A DNA stretch of 64,000 nucleotides. It comes from Streptomyces endophytica (lineage in GTDB: Bacteria > Actinomycetota > Actinomycetes > Streptomycetales > Streptomycetaceae). Under the pieces are notes generated by a model. It worked only from the letters and a program-made list of their open reading frames with translations, was not told the DNA's origin and made no database searches. Shown piece by piece: positions 26,006 through 35,463 of this stretch (the stretch's first letter is position 1; each line of letters opens with the position of its first letter). Position numbers and translations under genes: made by a program. The stretch spans positions 2,046,001-2,110,000 of the forward strand of contig NZ_CP110636.1 of NCBI RefSeq assembly GCF_026153355.1. Direction: 5' to 3'.

Positions 26006-27712
26006 ATGCAGCAAGCCAGCCTCCTCCCCGGCCCGACCGGACTGGGCCCGCGGGTCCACCCGACGCGCCCCGCACCGGGCAGCGATCTGCGGTGGCTGAT
26101 CACCGTCGCCGCCGTCTTCACCGCCGGGCAGCTCTACTTCGCCGTCGCCACCCCCGGCCTGGGATGGGACGAGACGGTCTACGTCAGCCAGGTCGACCCG
26201 CACACCCCGGCCGCGTACTTCAGCGCACCCCGCGCCCGCGGCGTCACCCTCCTCCTCGCCCCGGTCGTCTTCTTCACGACCTCGGCCCCCGCGCTGCACT
26301 GCTACCTCGCGCTGCTCTCCGGCGCCGGGCTCCTGCTCACCATGTGCGTCTGGCGGCGCCTGCTGCCGCCACCCGTCCCCGCGCTCGGCGGTGCGCTGTT
26401 CGCCGGCCTGTGGGTCACCCTCTTCTACGGCCCGCAGGCCATGCCCAACCTGTGGGTCGGCTACGCCGCGCTCACCGCCACCGGCTGCTTCCTCCTCGCG
26501 GTGCGCCAGCCGCCCGTACAGCTGGCTCCGACGGCCGGCCGGGGCGCGGCCACCGGCCTCGCCGCCGCGGTGGCACTGGTCGCGCTGATGCGTCCCACCG
26601 ATGCGGTGTGGCTGGCCGTTCCGCTCTTCCTGGCCGGGCTCGTCGTACCGGCCTGGCGCCGGTCCACCGTCCTGCTCGCCCTCCCGGTCGGCCTCGCCCT
26701 CGGCTGCGCCGAGTGGATCATCGAGGCGTACGTCTCCTACGGCGGCTTCCCGGCCCGGCTGAGGCAGGCCGCGGAGATCCAGGGCGGCCTCGGCTGGCAC
26801 CCGTCCTTCGCCGACCACGCCCGCGCGCTCCAGGGCAAGACCCTGTGCCGCCCCTGCCACCTGGCCTGGGACCATCCGGTGGCGGCGGCATGGTGGTGCG
26901 CGCTTCCGCTGGCCGTGGCCGGCGCGGTCTGGTCCGCGGTCCGCGCCCGCGAACCCGGCGGCCCGCTGCACCGCTACGGACCGGTGTGGCCGCCCGGCCA
27001 CGGACCGCACTCCGGCCGGCGCGACGGCCTCTGGCTCGACCCCGTACGGCTGGGCAGCCTCGTCCTGGACTCGGCCCGCGCCGACCGCCTCGGCACGGGC
27101 GGGGTGGGCCAGCGGGACGGGCAGACCTGGCCGACCCTCCGCCTCCACGACCCCGACGGCTCGCTGCACCGCTACGGCGCGGCACCCGTCGTGCTCCCGT
27201 CCCTGATCGGCCTCTGCCTCGCCGCCCCCTACCTCCTGGCGGTCGACTACGCCGCCCCGCGCTTCCTGCTGCCCGCGTACGCGCTGCTGATGATGCCCGC
27301 CGCCTGGTTCCTGTGCCGGCTGGTCCTGCTCCCACGCCGCCGGCACGCCCCGGCGGTGGCCCTGCTGATCGTCGCGCTGCTGGGGCACGAGGCGGTCCAG
27401 CTGGCGATCCTGCACAAGATGCAGCGCGGAACCGTACGCGCCCAGAACGACATCGGCCGGATCGTCCGCACCCTGCGCACCGCCGGTCTGCGGCCGCCGT
27501 GCGCCGTCAGTGGCGAGGAGGCCGTCCGGGTCGCCTACCAGGCCGGCTGCGCGTCCCGCCAGCCCGCGGGCCACGACGCCAGCATCACGCCCACCGCCCT
27601 GGCCCGGCTCGGCACCCGCCGCCCCGCCGCCATCCTCCTCGCGGCCGGCCACCGGCCCCCGCACTACGCCCGCGGCTGGCGCAAGGCCCCCCTCCCCCGA
27701 CCCCCGGCCTGA
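26006..27712 (+). CDS. GT-C-like multi-spanning membrane protein (putative glycosyltransferase)
   Basis: A 568-residue integral membrane protein with about ten hydrophobic helices. After the first helix it has LGWDETVYVSQVDPH, an acidic Asp-Glu pair where GT-C glycosyltransferases (PMT/ArnT type) keep their catalytic acids; further helices include LTATGCFLLAVRQ and SVLLALPVG-like segments. A soluble ~65-residue segment (residues ~320-390) is bounded by two near-identical PLHRYG / SLHRYG hexapeptides. If the assignment holds, it would use lipid-linked sugars on the outer face of the membrane. The acceptor is unknown. The ATG at 26006 follows GGTGGTGCCC; upstream starts overlap the parS hairpin region and are unlikely. 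Confidence 0.7.
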   Translation: MQQASLLPGPTGLGPRVHPTRPAPGSDLRWLITVAAVFTAGQLYFAVATPGLGWDETVYVSQVDPHTPAAYFSAPRARGVTLLLAPVVFFTTSAPALHCYLALLSGAGLLLTMCVWRRLLPPPVPALGGALFAGLWVTLFYGPQAMPNLWVGYAALTATGCFLLAVRQPPVQLAPTAGRGAATGLAAAVALVALMRPTDAVWLAVPLFLAGLVVPAWRRSTVLLALPVGLALGCAEWIIEAYVSYGGFPARLRQAAEIQGGLGWHPSFADHARALQGKTLCRPCHLAWDHPVAAAWWCALPLAVAGAVWSAVRAREPGGPLHRYGPVWPPGHGPHSGRRDGLWLDPVRLGSLVLDSARADRLGTGGVGQRDGQTWPTLRLHDPDGSLHRYGAAPVVLPSLIGLCLAAPYLLAVDYAAPRFLLPAYALLMMPAAWFLCRLVLLPRRRHAPAVALLIVALLGHEAVQLAILHKMQRGTVRAQNDIGRIVRTLRTAGLRPPCAVSGEEAVRVAYQAGCASRQPAGHDASITPTALARLGTRRPAAILLAAGHRPPHYARGWRKAPLPRPPA

Positions 27713-27786
27713 AGGCGCTGACCGCCTACGTCTCACCGGGCACGAAGCCCTGAGACACCCCAGGCCGCCCGCTCCTCCACACACGT

Positions 27787-27821
27787 GCGCCCGTCCCACC
27801 CCTCAGGGGCGGAACGGGCGC
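27787..27821. terminator. Bidirectional hairpin between convergent genes
   Basis: GCGCCCGT (27787-27794) pairs with the end of the element and the stem continues with two mismatches to a CCCC/GGGG pair around a 3-base loop (17-bp imperfect stem). It lies between the GT-C-like gene stop and the metG stop. Confidence 0.65.
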
Positions 27822-27862
27822 AAAGGCGGCAGGACCGGCCGGCCGTCCGGTGTTTCGGAGGA

Positions 27863-29576
27863 TTAACCCTCCGCACCACCGAAACGCTCCCGGTACGAGT
27901 CCAGGTCCTCCTCGGTGATCTTCGCGAAGAGCACCGGCGGCACCGTGAACGGCGTCCCCGCGGGCACCGACGCCAGCGCCTTCGCCTCGTCCTGCGAGAC
28001 CCACACGGCAGTGTCGTCCGCCAGCGCGAACGCACTCCGCATCGCCTTCGCCGACGCCGGGATGAACGGCTCGGAGACCACCGCGTACAGGTGGATCAGG
28101 TTCATCGCGGTGCGCAGCGTCAGGGCCGCCGCGTCCTTGTCGGTCTTGATCTCCAGCCAGGGGCCTTCTCCTCCAGGTAGGAGTTGCCCGCGCTCCACAG
28201 GGCGCGCAGCGAGGCCGACGCCTTGCGGAACTGCAGCGCCTCCATGTGGCCCTCGTACTCGGCCAGCAGCCCGGCGATCTCCTCGCCCAGCTTCTGCTCC
28301 GCGGCACCGGCCTCGGCACCCGCCGGGACCTCGTCGCCGAACCGCTTGCGGGAGAACGACAGCACCCGGTTGACGAAGTTGCCGAGCGTGTCCGCGAGGT
28401 CCTTGTTCACCGACGACGAGAACAGCTCCCAGGTGAAGGAGGTGTCGTCCGACTCCGGCGCGTGGGCCATCAGGAAGTAGCGCCAGTAGTCGGCCGGCAG
28501 CAGCTCCAGCGCCGCGTCCGTGAAGACGCCCCGGCGCTGCGAGGTGGAGAACTTCCCGCCGTAGTAGTTCAGCCAGTTGAAGGCCTTGAGGAAGTCGACC
28601 TTCTTCCACGGCTCGCGGGTCCCCAGCTGCGTCGCCGGGAACATCACGCTGTGGAACGGCACGTTGTCCTTGGCCATGAATTCCGTGTAGCGGACGTCCT
28701 CGGCCTCGTACCACCACGACTTCCAGTCGCGGTTCTCCGGGTCGGCGTCCGCCCACTCCTTCGTCGCGCCGATGTACTCGATCGGCGCGTCGAACCAGAC
28801 GTAGAAGACCTTGCCCTCGGCCGCCAGCTCCGGCCACACGTCCGCCGGGACCGGAACACCCCAGTCCAGGTCACGGGTGATCGCCCGGTCCTGCAGGCCC
28901 TCGGTCAGCCACTTGTGCGCGATCGACGACGCGAGGGTCGGCCACTCCTTGCTGCCGTTGCCCTCCAGCCAGCCCTCGACCTCGTGCTGCAGCTTCGACT
29001 GGAGCAGGAACAGGTGCTTGGTCTCCCGCACCTCCAGGTCACCGCTGCCGCTGATCGCCGACCGGGCGTCGATCAGGTCGGTCGGGTCCAGCACCCGGGT
29101 GCAGTTCTCGCACTGGTCGCCGCGCGCCTTGTCGTAGCCGCAGTGCGGACAGGTGCCGACGATGTAGCGGTCGGGCAGGAAGCGCTCGTCGGCGATCGAG
29201 TAGACCTGCCGGATGGCCCGCTCCTCGATGAAGCCGTTCTCGTGCAGCTTGCGCGCGAAGTGCTGCGTGAGCTCGACGTTCTCCGGCGAGGAGCTCCGCC
29301 CGAAGTAGTCGAAGCGCAGCCCGAAGCCCTCGTAGATCGCCTTCTGCTTCTCGTGCTGCTCGCCGCAGAACGCGTCGACCGACTGGCCGGCCTCCTTCGC
29401 CGCCAGCTCGGCCGGCGTCCCGTGCTCATCCGTCGCACAGATGTAGAGCACGTGCTGCCCCGCTGCCGCAGGTACCGGGCATACACGTCGGCCGGGAGCA
29501 TGGACCCCACCATGTTGCCCAGGTGCTTGATCCCGTTGATGTACGGAAGGGCGCTGGTGATGAGGTGTCGAGCCAT
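27863..29576 (-). CDS. metG: Methionyl-tRNA synthetase, with two apparent 1-base deletions
   Basis: A class I synthetase charging initiator and elongator tRNA(Met). Reading from the ATG at 29576: [21 protein letters not shown] carries the HIGH-type motif HLGN; a zinc knuckle [17 protein letters not shown] follows, then KFSTS (KMSKS motif) and the anticodon-binding helical domain. The frame breaks near 29458 (a run that should read CGG GGG CAG has one G too few) and near 28160 (GCC CCC TGG lacks one C). Adding two bases gives 1716 nt, 571 residues, with continuous homology to the stop. Because metG is essential and no second copy is visible, sequence error is the likely cause. Confidence 0.93.
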
Positions 29577-29832
29577 TGCCGGCTGCTCCCAAGTCGCTAC
29601 GGTGAGTGAGGATTTGCTTTACGGAACGTCAATATCGTACTGGACGGGGTGGGGGTGCCCGCGCGGCTGTTTTTGCAGTGCGGACAGTGCCCGCGGCGGC
29701 TGATCACCGGGCGCATCACCGGGTGATCTTCGGGGCTGCCGGAGCGATGCGCGCGTCGGCGCAATGCCAAGCGGCCGCGGCCGGGCCGTGGGGCCCGGCC
29801 GCGGCCGGTGGGGGTCGCGTGGAGGAGGGGCG
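29577..29832. other. metG upstream region
   Basis: 256 bp between metG and the VWA gene. It holds the metG promoter region near its right-to-left start (an AT-richer stretch at 29605-29640) and the terminator hairpin described separately. No coding frame of credible composition is present. Confidence 0.4.
29773..29806. terminator. Terminator of the VWA gene
   Basis: GGCCGCGGCCGGGCC (29773-29787) pairs perfectly over 15 bp with 29792-29806 across a GTGG loop, 26 bp beyond the leftward VWA stop. Confidence 0.85.
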
Positions 29833-31581
29833 TCAGCTGTCCTTGAGGACCTTGGCGGTGCGGGCCTCGGTGAGCCACTCGGGGAACTCGACCATGAGCT
29901 GCTGGTAGAGCTCGTCGTGGGAGAGGCTGCGGGGGTCGCGGCCGGCGTGGAAGAAGCCGGCGTTGTCGACCGCGCGCTTTTCCGGAACGGTCAGGTCGTC
30001 GAGCTTGCGCAGGAAGTCGAAGCCCTTGGCCTCCGGGTCGCCGAAGCCGATGAACTGCCAGAAGATGGGCAGCTTCGCGGCTTCGCAGAGTGCCTTTTCG
30101 GCGGCCGGCTTGGAGGTCGGGGCGCCGTCGGTCTGGAAGATGACGAAGGCCGGGGCGGTGCTGCCGGACTTCTTGTAGTGCTCGACGACGGCGTTGACGG
30201 CCCAGTGGTAGTTCGTGCGCCCCATGTGGCCGAGGCCGGCGTGCAGTTCCTCGATGCGGCCCTCGTAGTGCGCGAGGTCCAGATCGGCGGTGCCGTCGAT
30301 GTCGGTGGAGAAGAAGACGACGGGCACGGTGGCCGCGTCGTCGAAGTGCGCGGAGAGGGCCAGGGCCTGCTCGGCGAGATTCTGGACCGTGCCGTCCTTG
30401 TAGTAGTTGCGCATCGACCCGGAGCGGTCGAGGACGAGGTAGACGACGGCGCGCTGGGTGGTGAGGCCGTGCTTCTCCAGGGTGGCGCCGGCGGCGGCGT
30501 GGAGGGGGAGGAGGCCGGCGGGGATCTTCCCCTCCGGGGCGGGCACGGCCTCGGCGTCCGTCGTGGCCGCCGGCTCCGGGGTGGCCTCGGGCTCGGGGGT
30601 GGTCTCGGCCTCCGGGTCCGCTTCGGTCGCCGGCTCCGGTGCGGCTTCGGCCTTCGGCGCGTCCGCGGCCTTGTCGTCGTCCTTGTCGTCGTCCTTGGCC
30701 TCGGCCTCCGCAGCGTCCTCCGCCTTCGGGGCCGTCGCGGTCTCCGCCTCGGGCTCGGTCTCCGCCTCGGGCTCGGCCGCCGGGGTCTCGGCTGCCGGCT
30801 CCGGCGTCACGTCCTGCACCGGCTCCGGCTCCTGCACCGGCTCGGCCTTGGCCTCGGGCTCGACCTGGACCTCGGCCTCGGGCTCGGCCTCGACCTTGGC
30901 CTCGACCTTGGCCTCGACCTCGGCCTCGGGCTCGGCCTTGGCCTCCGGCTCGGCCTGCTCGTCGGCCTGCGGCTCGGGCGCCACGGGTTCGGCGTCCGCC
31001 TGGGCCGCGGGTTCGGCGTCCGCCTGGGCCGCCGGTTCCGTGTCCACCCGGGCCGCCGGTTCGGCATCCGTCTTGGCCGCCGGTTCGGTGATCGCCTCCG
31101 CCTCAGGGGTGGACTGCGATTCGGGGGCGGTGGACGGCTCCGGCTTGGTGGCCGGGGCCGGGTTGTCGAAGGCCTGGCTCACGAGGTCGGAGGCGGCGGT
31201 GTCGGAGGCGGCGATGTCCGCCTCGGGGGCGTGTGCCTCGGCCTTGTCGTCGTCCTTGGCCTCGGGCTCTTCCGCGTTCTCCCGTACGGGCGGCTCCGCG
31301 CGGTCCACCGGTGAGCCCTGGGCGGGCAGGGTGGCGGTCGTCGGGGCCGGGTTGGTGGCCGGGGGCTCGGTGGGGGCCGTGCGGGCGGCCGGGACCTCGG
31401 CCTCGGCGGGCTTGTCGGACGGCTTGGGGGACTTGGGGGACGCGGCCGGGGTGGACTCCTCGCGGGCCTCCGGGATGGTCGCGGACTCCGGGGTGCCGGC
31501 GCTGTTCTGTGCCGCGCCGGTTTCTTCACGGGTCGCCTTGGAGCGACCGAAAGCGTTGCGCAGCAGACTCCGAATGCCCAT
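29833..31581 (-). CDS. VWA-domain protein (TerF/TerY-like) with a long acidic Ala/Pro-rich linker
   Basis: A 582-residue protein. The first ~14 residues ([15 protein letters not shown]) are basic and amphipathic. Residues ~15-350 are a low-complexity Ala/Pro/Glu/Asp region built from imperfect repeats such as [19 protein letters not shown]. The last ~230 residues are a von Willebrand A domain with an intact MIDAS DRSGSM, a TDGAPTS metal loop and [14 protein letters not shown], closest to the VWA of tellurium-resistance (Ter) proteins. The fold binds divalent metal and partner proteins; the biological role is unknown. The ATG at 31581 has an AAGAGAGG ribosome site. The linker may be disordered or wall-spanning, but there is no signal peptide. 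Confidence 0.87.
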   Translation of the reverse strand: MGIRSLLRNAFGRSKATREETGAAQNSAGTPESATIPEAREESTPAASPKSPKPSDKPAEAEVPAARTAPTEPPATNPAPTTATLPAQGSPVDRAEPPVRENAEEPEAKDDDKAEAHAPEADIAASDTAASDLVSQAFDNPAPATKPEPSTAPESQSTPEAEAITEPAAKTDAEPAARVDTEPAAQADAEPAAQADAEPVAPEPQADEQAEPEAKAEPEAEVEAKVEAKVEAEPEAEVQVEPEAKAEPVQEPEPVQDVTPEPAAETPAAEPEAETEPEAETATAPKAEDAAEAEAKDDDKDDDKAADAPKAEAAPEPATEADPEAETTPEPEATPEPAATTDAEAVPAPEGKIPAGLLPLHAAAGATLEKHGLTTQRAVVYLVLDRSGSMRNYYKDGTVQNLAEQALALSAHFDDAATVPVVFFSTDIDGTADLDLAHYEGRIEELHAGLGHMGRTNYHWAVNAVVEHYKKSGSTAPAFVIFQTDGAPTSKPAAEKALCEAAKLPIFWQFIGFGDPEAKGFDFLRKLDDLTVPEKRAVDNAGFFHAGRDPRSLSHDELYQQLMVEFPEWLTEARTAKVLKDS

Positions 31582-32108
31582 CGGCGAACCTCTCTTGCGT
31601 GTGGTGGGTGCGGTGCGGCGTATGTCCGTGAAGCACGGACATGTCCCTGACCAGGACGGATACGTAAGCGTAGCGGCCGGGAGCGGCCTCATCGTGGGAC
31701 CCTGCGGCTCGTGTGGTGGGCCATCCGTGGGCCATCCGGGGGCCATCCAGGGCGAACCGGGTGCCGGTCGGGTTTCGGCCGGGGCCGGTGTGACATCGCT
31801 GTGGCACGGCGCCGGGATATCACATCCGTGAAGACAGGACGTGGGGACGGGGCGTGGAGGCCGTGAGGGAGGGGGAGTTGGTCTGGACCTGTGTGGATGC
31901 GAGGGCTCTCCGGGTGTCCTCCGGGGTGCTCGCACATCACGCCGCGGAAACGATGTGGCAAGAGGTAAGTAAGAACTGGGTCGTTCAGGTATCCGATGCG
32001 CAGGTGTGCCCGTCTTCTCCGGTGACCATTGTCCGGAGCCGCCCGTTGTGCCTTAGGCGGCCGTAAGAAGGCAAGAACCCTTCCGAGGGTGACGGGAGAT
32101 GTGGGCGC
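31582..32108. other. Long divergent intergenic region with direct repeats
   Basis: 527 bp between the VWA gene and the esterase gene. It contains an inverted repeat ATGTCCGT-GAAGC-ACGGACAT (31622-31642) 40 bp upstream of the VWA start, and three direct copies of GGGCCATCC at 31718-31726, 31729-31737 and 31740-31748, spaced 11 bp, i.e. one helical turn. No coding frame with normal codon bias was found. Both elements are candidate regulator sites. Confidence 0.5.
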
Positions 32109-33422
32109 ATGGGGCTGACCAGTCAGTCGCTCGAATACACGGTGATCGTGCTGGCGGTTGCCTGCGTGGCCGCCACGGTGTGGCTGTGGCCCCGGCTGTC
32201 GCGGCGCGGGATCGGACCCGTCCTGGGCAGGTTGGGCGCCATCGTGGTCACCCAGGTGTCCATCGTGTGCGCGCTCGCGCTCGCCGTGAACACGAACTTC
32301 GAGTTCTACGGCAACTGGGACGAGTTGCTGGGCAACAACGAGAAGGCGCCGCCGGTGGCCGTGAGCCAGGGCGGCGGGCAGTACGCGTCGGTCGGGAACA
32401 TGAAGGCCGGGCTGATCCAGCCGGCCGGTCCTCAGGGGCTCGACCGGGTGACCGGTCTGCCCAAGGGGCCCGCCAACAAGGTCGGCAAGATGGAGTCCGT
32501 GCGGATCATCGGGCGCCGTACGCGGGCCATCAACCCCGGATTCGTCTACCTGCCGCCGCAGTACTTCCAGCAGCAGTACCGCCGGCAGCGGTTCCCCGTC
32601 ATGGTCGTGATCAGCGGCTACCCGGGCGGGATCATGAACCTCGCGCAGCATCTGCAGGTGCCGCAGAACGCCGGCCGGCTGATCGCGCAGGGACGGATGC
32701 AGCCGACCGTGATCGTGATGGTGCGGCCGACGATCGCGCCGCCGCGCGACACCGAGTGCGTGGACGTGCCGGGCGGGCCGCAGGCGGAGACGTTCTTCAC
32801 CAAGGACCTGCCGGACGCGATGAAGTCGACGTACCGGGTGGGTCATGACCCCAGCGCCTGGGGCGCGTTCGGGTACTCGTCGGGTGGCACCTGCTCGCTG
32901 CAGCTCGCGATGCGCAACCCGAAGGTGTACACCTCGGCGGTCTCGCTCTCGGGCGACTACGCGATCAAGGACGACCTGACCACCGGCAGCCTGTTCGGCG
33001 CCGGTCCGGAGGGTGCCCAGCGAGAGCGCGAGCACGATCTGCTGTGGCGGCTGAAGCACCTGCCCGCGCCGCAGGTCTCCACGCTGGTCGCCAGCAGCCG
33101 TAAGGGCGAGGCCGATTACGGCGCCACCATGCAGTTCATCCACGCGGTCAAGGCGCCGATGACGGTGGACTCGATCATCCTGCCGCAGGGCAGCCACCAG
33201 TTCACGACCTGGCGGCGCGAGGTCGTGCCGGCCATGGAGTGGCAGAGCCAGCAGCTGACGTTCCCGCAGGACACCGTGCCGCTGCCGGCGCAGCGCAAGC
33301 CGGGCGCGAAGGTCGGCCAGGGCGGCGCCCCGGCGAAGCCGACCGGGCCGTCCAAGGCGCCGGCCGGGACCACCGATGACAAGGGCCGCCGACGGGTGGA
33401 GGCCGAGCGGCCGCAGGGCTGA
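32109..33422 (+). CDS. Membrane-anchored alpha/beta-hydrolase esterase
   Basis: A 437-residue protein: one or two N-terminal membrane helices (residues ~8-27 and ~42-60), an extracytoplasmic linker, then an esterase-D/antigen-85-like alpha/beta hydrolase (~125-395). The nucleophile elbow is AFGYSSGGTCS and a catalytic His is likely in PQGSHQFTTW. The C-terminal ~45 residues are Pro/Lys-rich and probably disordered. Related actinobacterial proteins act on the cell envelope or on extracellular esters; the substrate is unknown. The ATG at 32109 follows a GACGGGAGATG stretch with a GGGAG ribosome site. Confidence 0.88.
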   Translation: MGLTSQSLEYTVIVLAVACVAATVWLWPRLSRRGIGPVLGRLGAIVVTQVSIVCALALAVNTNFEFYGNWDELLGNNEKAPPVAVSQGGGQYASVGNMKAGLIQPAGPQGLDRVTGLPKGPANKVGKMESVRIIGRRTRAINPGFVYLPPQYFQQQYRRQRFPVMVVISGYPGGIMNLAQHLQVPQNAGRLIAQGRMQPTVIVMVRPTIAPPRDTECVDVPGGPQAETFFTKDLPDAMKSTYRVGHDPSAWGAFGYSSGGTCSLQLAMRNPKVYTSAVSLSGDYAIKDDLTTGSLFGAGPEGAQREREHDLLWRLKHLPAPQVSTLVASSRKGEADYGATMQFIHAVKAPMTVDSIILPQGSHQFTTWRREVVPAMEWQSQQLTFPQDTVPLPAQRKPGAKVGQGGAPAKPTGPSKAPAGTTDDKGRRRVEAERPQG

Positions 33423-33460
33423 GCGCGCCCCAACCCGCAGCCGAACAACGGTAGTTGTAG

Positions 33461-33497
33461 CCGTGAGCCCGGTCCCGAGAAGGGGCCGGGCTCACGG
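33461..33497. terminator. Hairpin after the esterase gene
   Basis: CCGTGAGCCCGG (33461-33472) pairs perfectly with 33486-33497 across a 13-base loop, between the esterase stop and the leftward deacetylase fragment, so it can work in both directions. Confidence 0.8.
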
Positions 33498-33544
33498 CGT
33501 TCCCGGAACCGCCGGCGTCCCCGCGGCGGTACCGGCGTCGGCCG

Positions 33545-33781
33545 CTACGGCCGGTACACCATCCCCGGCTCCGGCTTCGCCGGGGAGAGCAGCTGGGAGA
33601 CCGTGACGATCGTGTAGCCGCGCTTCTTCAGTTCCTTGAGGATGTCCGGGACGGCCGGGACCGTGCCCGGGTAGATGTCGTGCAGCAGGATGATGCCGTC
33701 GCGTTCGGTCTGTTCCAGCACCCGCTTGGTGATCAGCGCCGAGTCGTTGGTCTCGTAGTCCTTGGCGGTCACGCTCCACAG
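33545..33781 (-). pseudogene. Remnant of a polysaccharide deacetylase (C-terminal ~79 residues)
   Basis: The frame encodes LWSVTAKDYETNDSALITKR followed by DGIILLHDIYPGTVPAVPDI and YTIVTVSQLL, the last third of a NodB-type polysaccharide (peptidoglycan/chitin) deacetylase, including the conserved LLHD. Upstream of residue LW the frame stays open but loses all similarity, and the metal-binding Asp-His-His half is missing. The sequence to the right is the promoter region of the ABC transporter. A deletion or insertion breakpoint near 33781 is inferred. Confidence 0.75.
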
Positions 33782-34024
33782 GGGTGCGGAAGTGCTTCGG
33801 CATGCGGGGCTCTTTTCGGGGCTCTCTCGGGGTGCTCTCGGGCGGGCAGTGGTGAGGGGTACGGGGCAGCCCGGATACGGGTGGCTACCGCCCCTCCGGG
33901 ACTATGCACACGCAGTACACACTCGATGTATACATGCGGTGGAGAGAGCTCCGGGCGCGAACCCCGGGGCACGATCGGACGCGTCCGCCGCGACACTCCG
34001 ACCCCGCCGGGGTGGACTCGTACC

Positions 34025-34789
34025 GTGACCGCACCGTCGCCGGACGACTGTCTGGCCCGTAACGAGTGGATCTGCGGCGACTACCTGTCCACGCGCCGGC
34101 AGATCCTGCTCGACGCGGTCCTCCAGCACCTTCAGTTGACCGTCGTCTCGGTGGCGCTCGGGCTGCTGGTCGCGGTGCCCCTGGCGCTGCTGGCCCGGCG
34201 GTGGCGGTGGACGGTCGGCCCGGTCCTCGGTGTGACCACGGTCCTCTACACGATCCCGTCGCTGGCGATGTTCTCGCTGCTGCTGCCGGTCTACGGGCTG
34301 TCCGCCACGCTCGTCGTGGTCGGGCTGGCCCTGTACTCGCTCACCCTGCTCGTACGGAACCTGCTGGCCGGGCTGAACGGCGTACCCGCCGAGGCCAGGG
34401 ACGCCGCCCGCGGCATGGGCTACGGCCCGCTGCGCCAACTGCTCACCGTCGAACTGCCGCTGGCCGTGCCCGCCGCGATGGCCGGACTGCGGATCGCGAC
34501 GGTCTCGGCGGTGGCGCTCACCACCGTCGGCGCGATCGTCGGCTACGGCGGACTCGGCAACCTCATCTACGCGGGGATGAACTCCTTCTTCAAGGCACAG
34601 GTGCTCACCGCGTCCGTGCTGTGCGTCCTGATCGCGATCGTCTTCGACCTGCTGCTGCTCGGCGCGGAACGGCTGCTCACGCCCTGGCGGCGGGCGGGCC
34701 GTACGGCGCGGGGGCGGCGGGCAGGGCGGCGGGGCCGCGCCGCCGGGCACCCGCGGCCGGTCGCGGCGGCGTCGGGACGGCGGACGTGA
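34025..34789 (+). CDS. Osmoprotectant-type ABC transporter permease 1
   Basis: A 254-residue inner-membrane permease of the OpuB/OpuC/ProW class (binding-protein-dependent uptake of glycine betaine, choline, carnitine or similar compounds). It has five or six helices and the cytoplasmic EAA loop (AEARDAARGMGYGPLRQLLTVELP) that contacts the ATPase, then AVALTTVGAIVGYGGLGNLI. The GTG at 34025 (MTAPSPDDCLARNEW) is chosen; longer versions run into non-coding sequence. It overlaps the second permease by a GTGA. The basic 30-residue tail is unusual. Confidence 0.9.
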   Translation: MTAPSPDDCLARNEWICGDYLSTRRQILLDAVLQHLQLTVVSVALGLLVAVPLALLARRWRWTVGPVLGVTTVLYTIPSLAMFSLLLPVYGLSATLVVVGLALYSLTLLVRNLLAGLNGVPAEARDAARGMGYGPLRQLLTVELPLAVPAAMAGLRIATVSAVALTTVGAIVGYGGLGNLIYAGMNSFFKAQVLTASVLCVLIAIVFDLLLLGAERLLTPWRRAGRTARGRRAGRRGRAAGHPRPVAAASGRRT

Positions 34790-35463
34790 ACACCCTCGCC
34801 GCGGTCTGGGACTGGCTGACCACCGGCGCCAACTGGTCGGGGGAGAACGGCGTCTGGCACCGCCTCCTCCAGCACCTCGTCCTCACCGTCTCCTGCCTGG
34901 TCATCAGCGCGCTGATCGCACTGCCCGTCGCGCTGACCCTCGGTCACCTCGGGCGTGGCGGGGCGCTGGCCGTCAACCTCGCCAACGTCGGCCGTGCCGT
35001 CCCGACCTTCGCCGTGCTGGTCCTGCTGCTGCTCACGCCCCTCGGCCGGCACGGGCAGTGGCCGACGGTCATCGCGCTGGTGCTGTTCGCGGTGCCGCCG
35101 CTGCTGACCAACGCGTACGTCGGGATGCGTGACGTGGACCGGGACGTGGTGCGGGCCGCGCGGGGCATGGGGATGACCGGGGCGCAGCTGGTGTGGCGGG
35201 TCGAGGTGCCGCTCGCCTTCCCGCTCGTCCTGACCGGTGTGCGGATCGCCGCGGTCCAGCTCGTCGCGACCGCCACGCTCGCCGCGCTGGTGGGTGGCGG
35301 CGGGCTCGGCCGGATCATCACCGCGGGGTTCAGCCTCGCCAGCACCCCACAGGTGGTCGCAGGTGCGGTGCTGGTCGCGGTGTTCGCCCTGCTGATGGAG
35401 GCCGGGTTCGAGCTGGTCGAACGGTATGCGCCGGGCGGCTGGGCGCGGGGGCGGGGCCGGTGA
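34786..35463 (+). CDS. Osmoprotectant-type ABC transporter permease 2
   Basis: A 225-residue permease homologous to the preceding one: helices around residues 25-50, 55-80 and 85-105, EAA loop (VDRDVVRAARGMGMTGAQLV), ATLAALVGGGGLGRIITAG, and a last helix before VERYAPGGW. It starts at a GTG overlapping the previous stop and ends with a GTGA overlap into the substrate-binding gene, so all three are translationally coupled. Confidence 0.9.
   Translation: MNTLAAVWDWLTTGANWSGENGVWHRLLQHLVLTVSCLVISALIALPVALTLGHLGRGGALAVNLANVGRAVPTFAVLVLLLLTPLGRHGQWPTVIALVLFAVPPLLTNAYVGMRDVDRDVVRAARGMGMTGAQLVWRVEVPLAFPLVLTGVRIAAVQLVATATLAALVGGGGLGRIITAGFSLASTPQVVAGAVLVAVFALLMEAGFELVERYAPGGWARGRGR

Noticed and set aside
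24014..27799. A 1,261-codon leftward frame across aspS and the membrane gene.
   Set aside because: It is antisense to two well-supported genes and has no recognisable fold; composition is Gly/Arg/Gln-rich as in shadow frames.
27863..29576. metG as a pseudogene.
   Set aside because: Adding one G and one C restores the whole protein, the gene is essential, and no other copy was seen; error is more likely.
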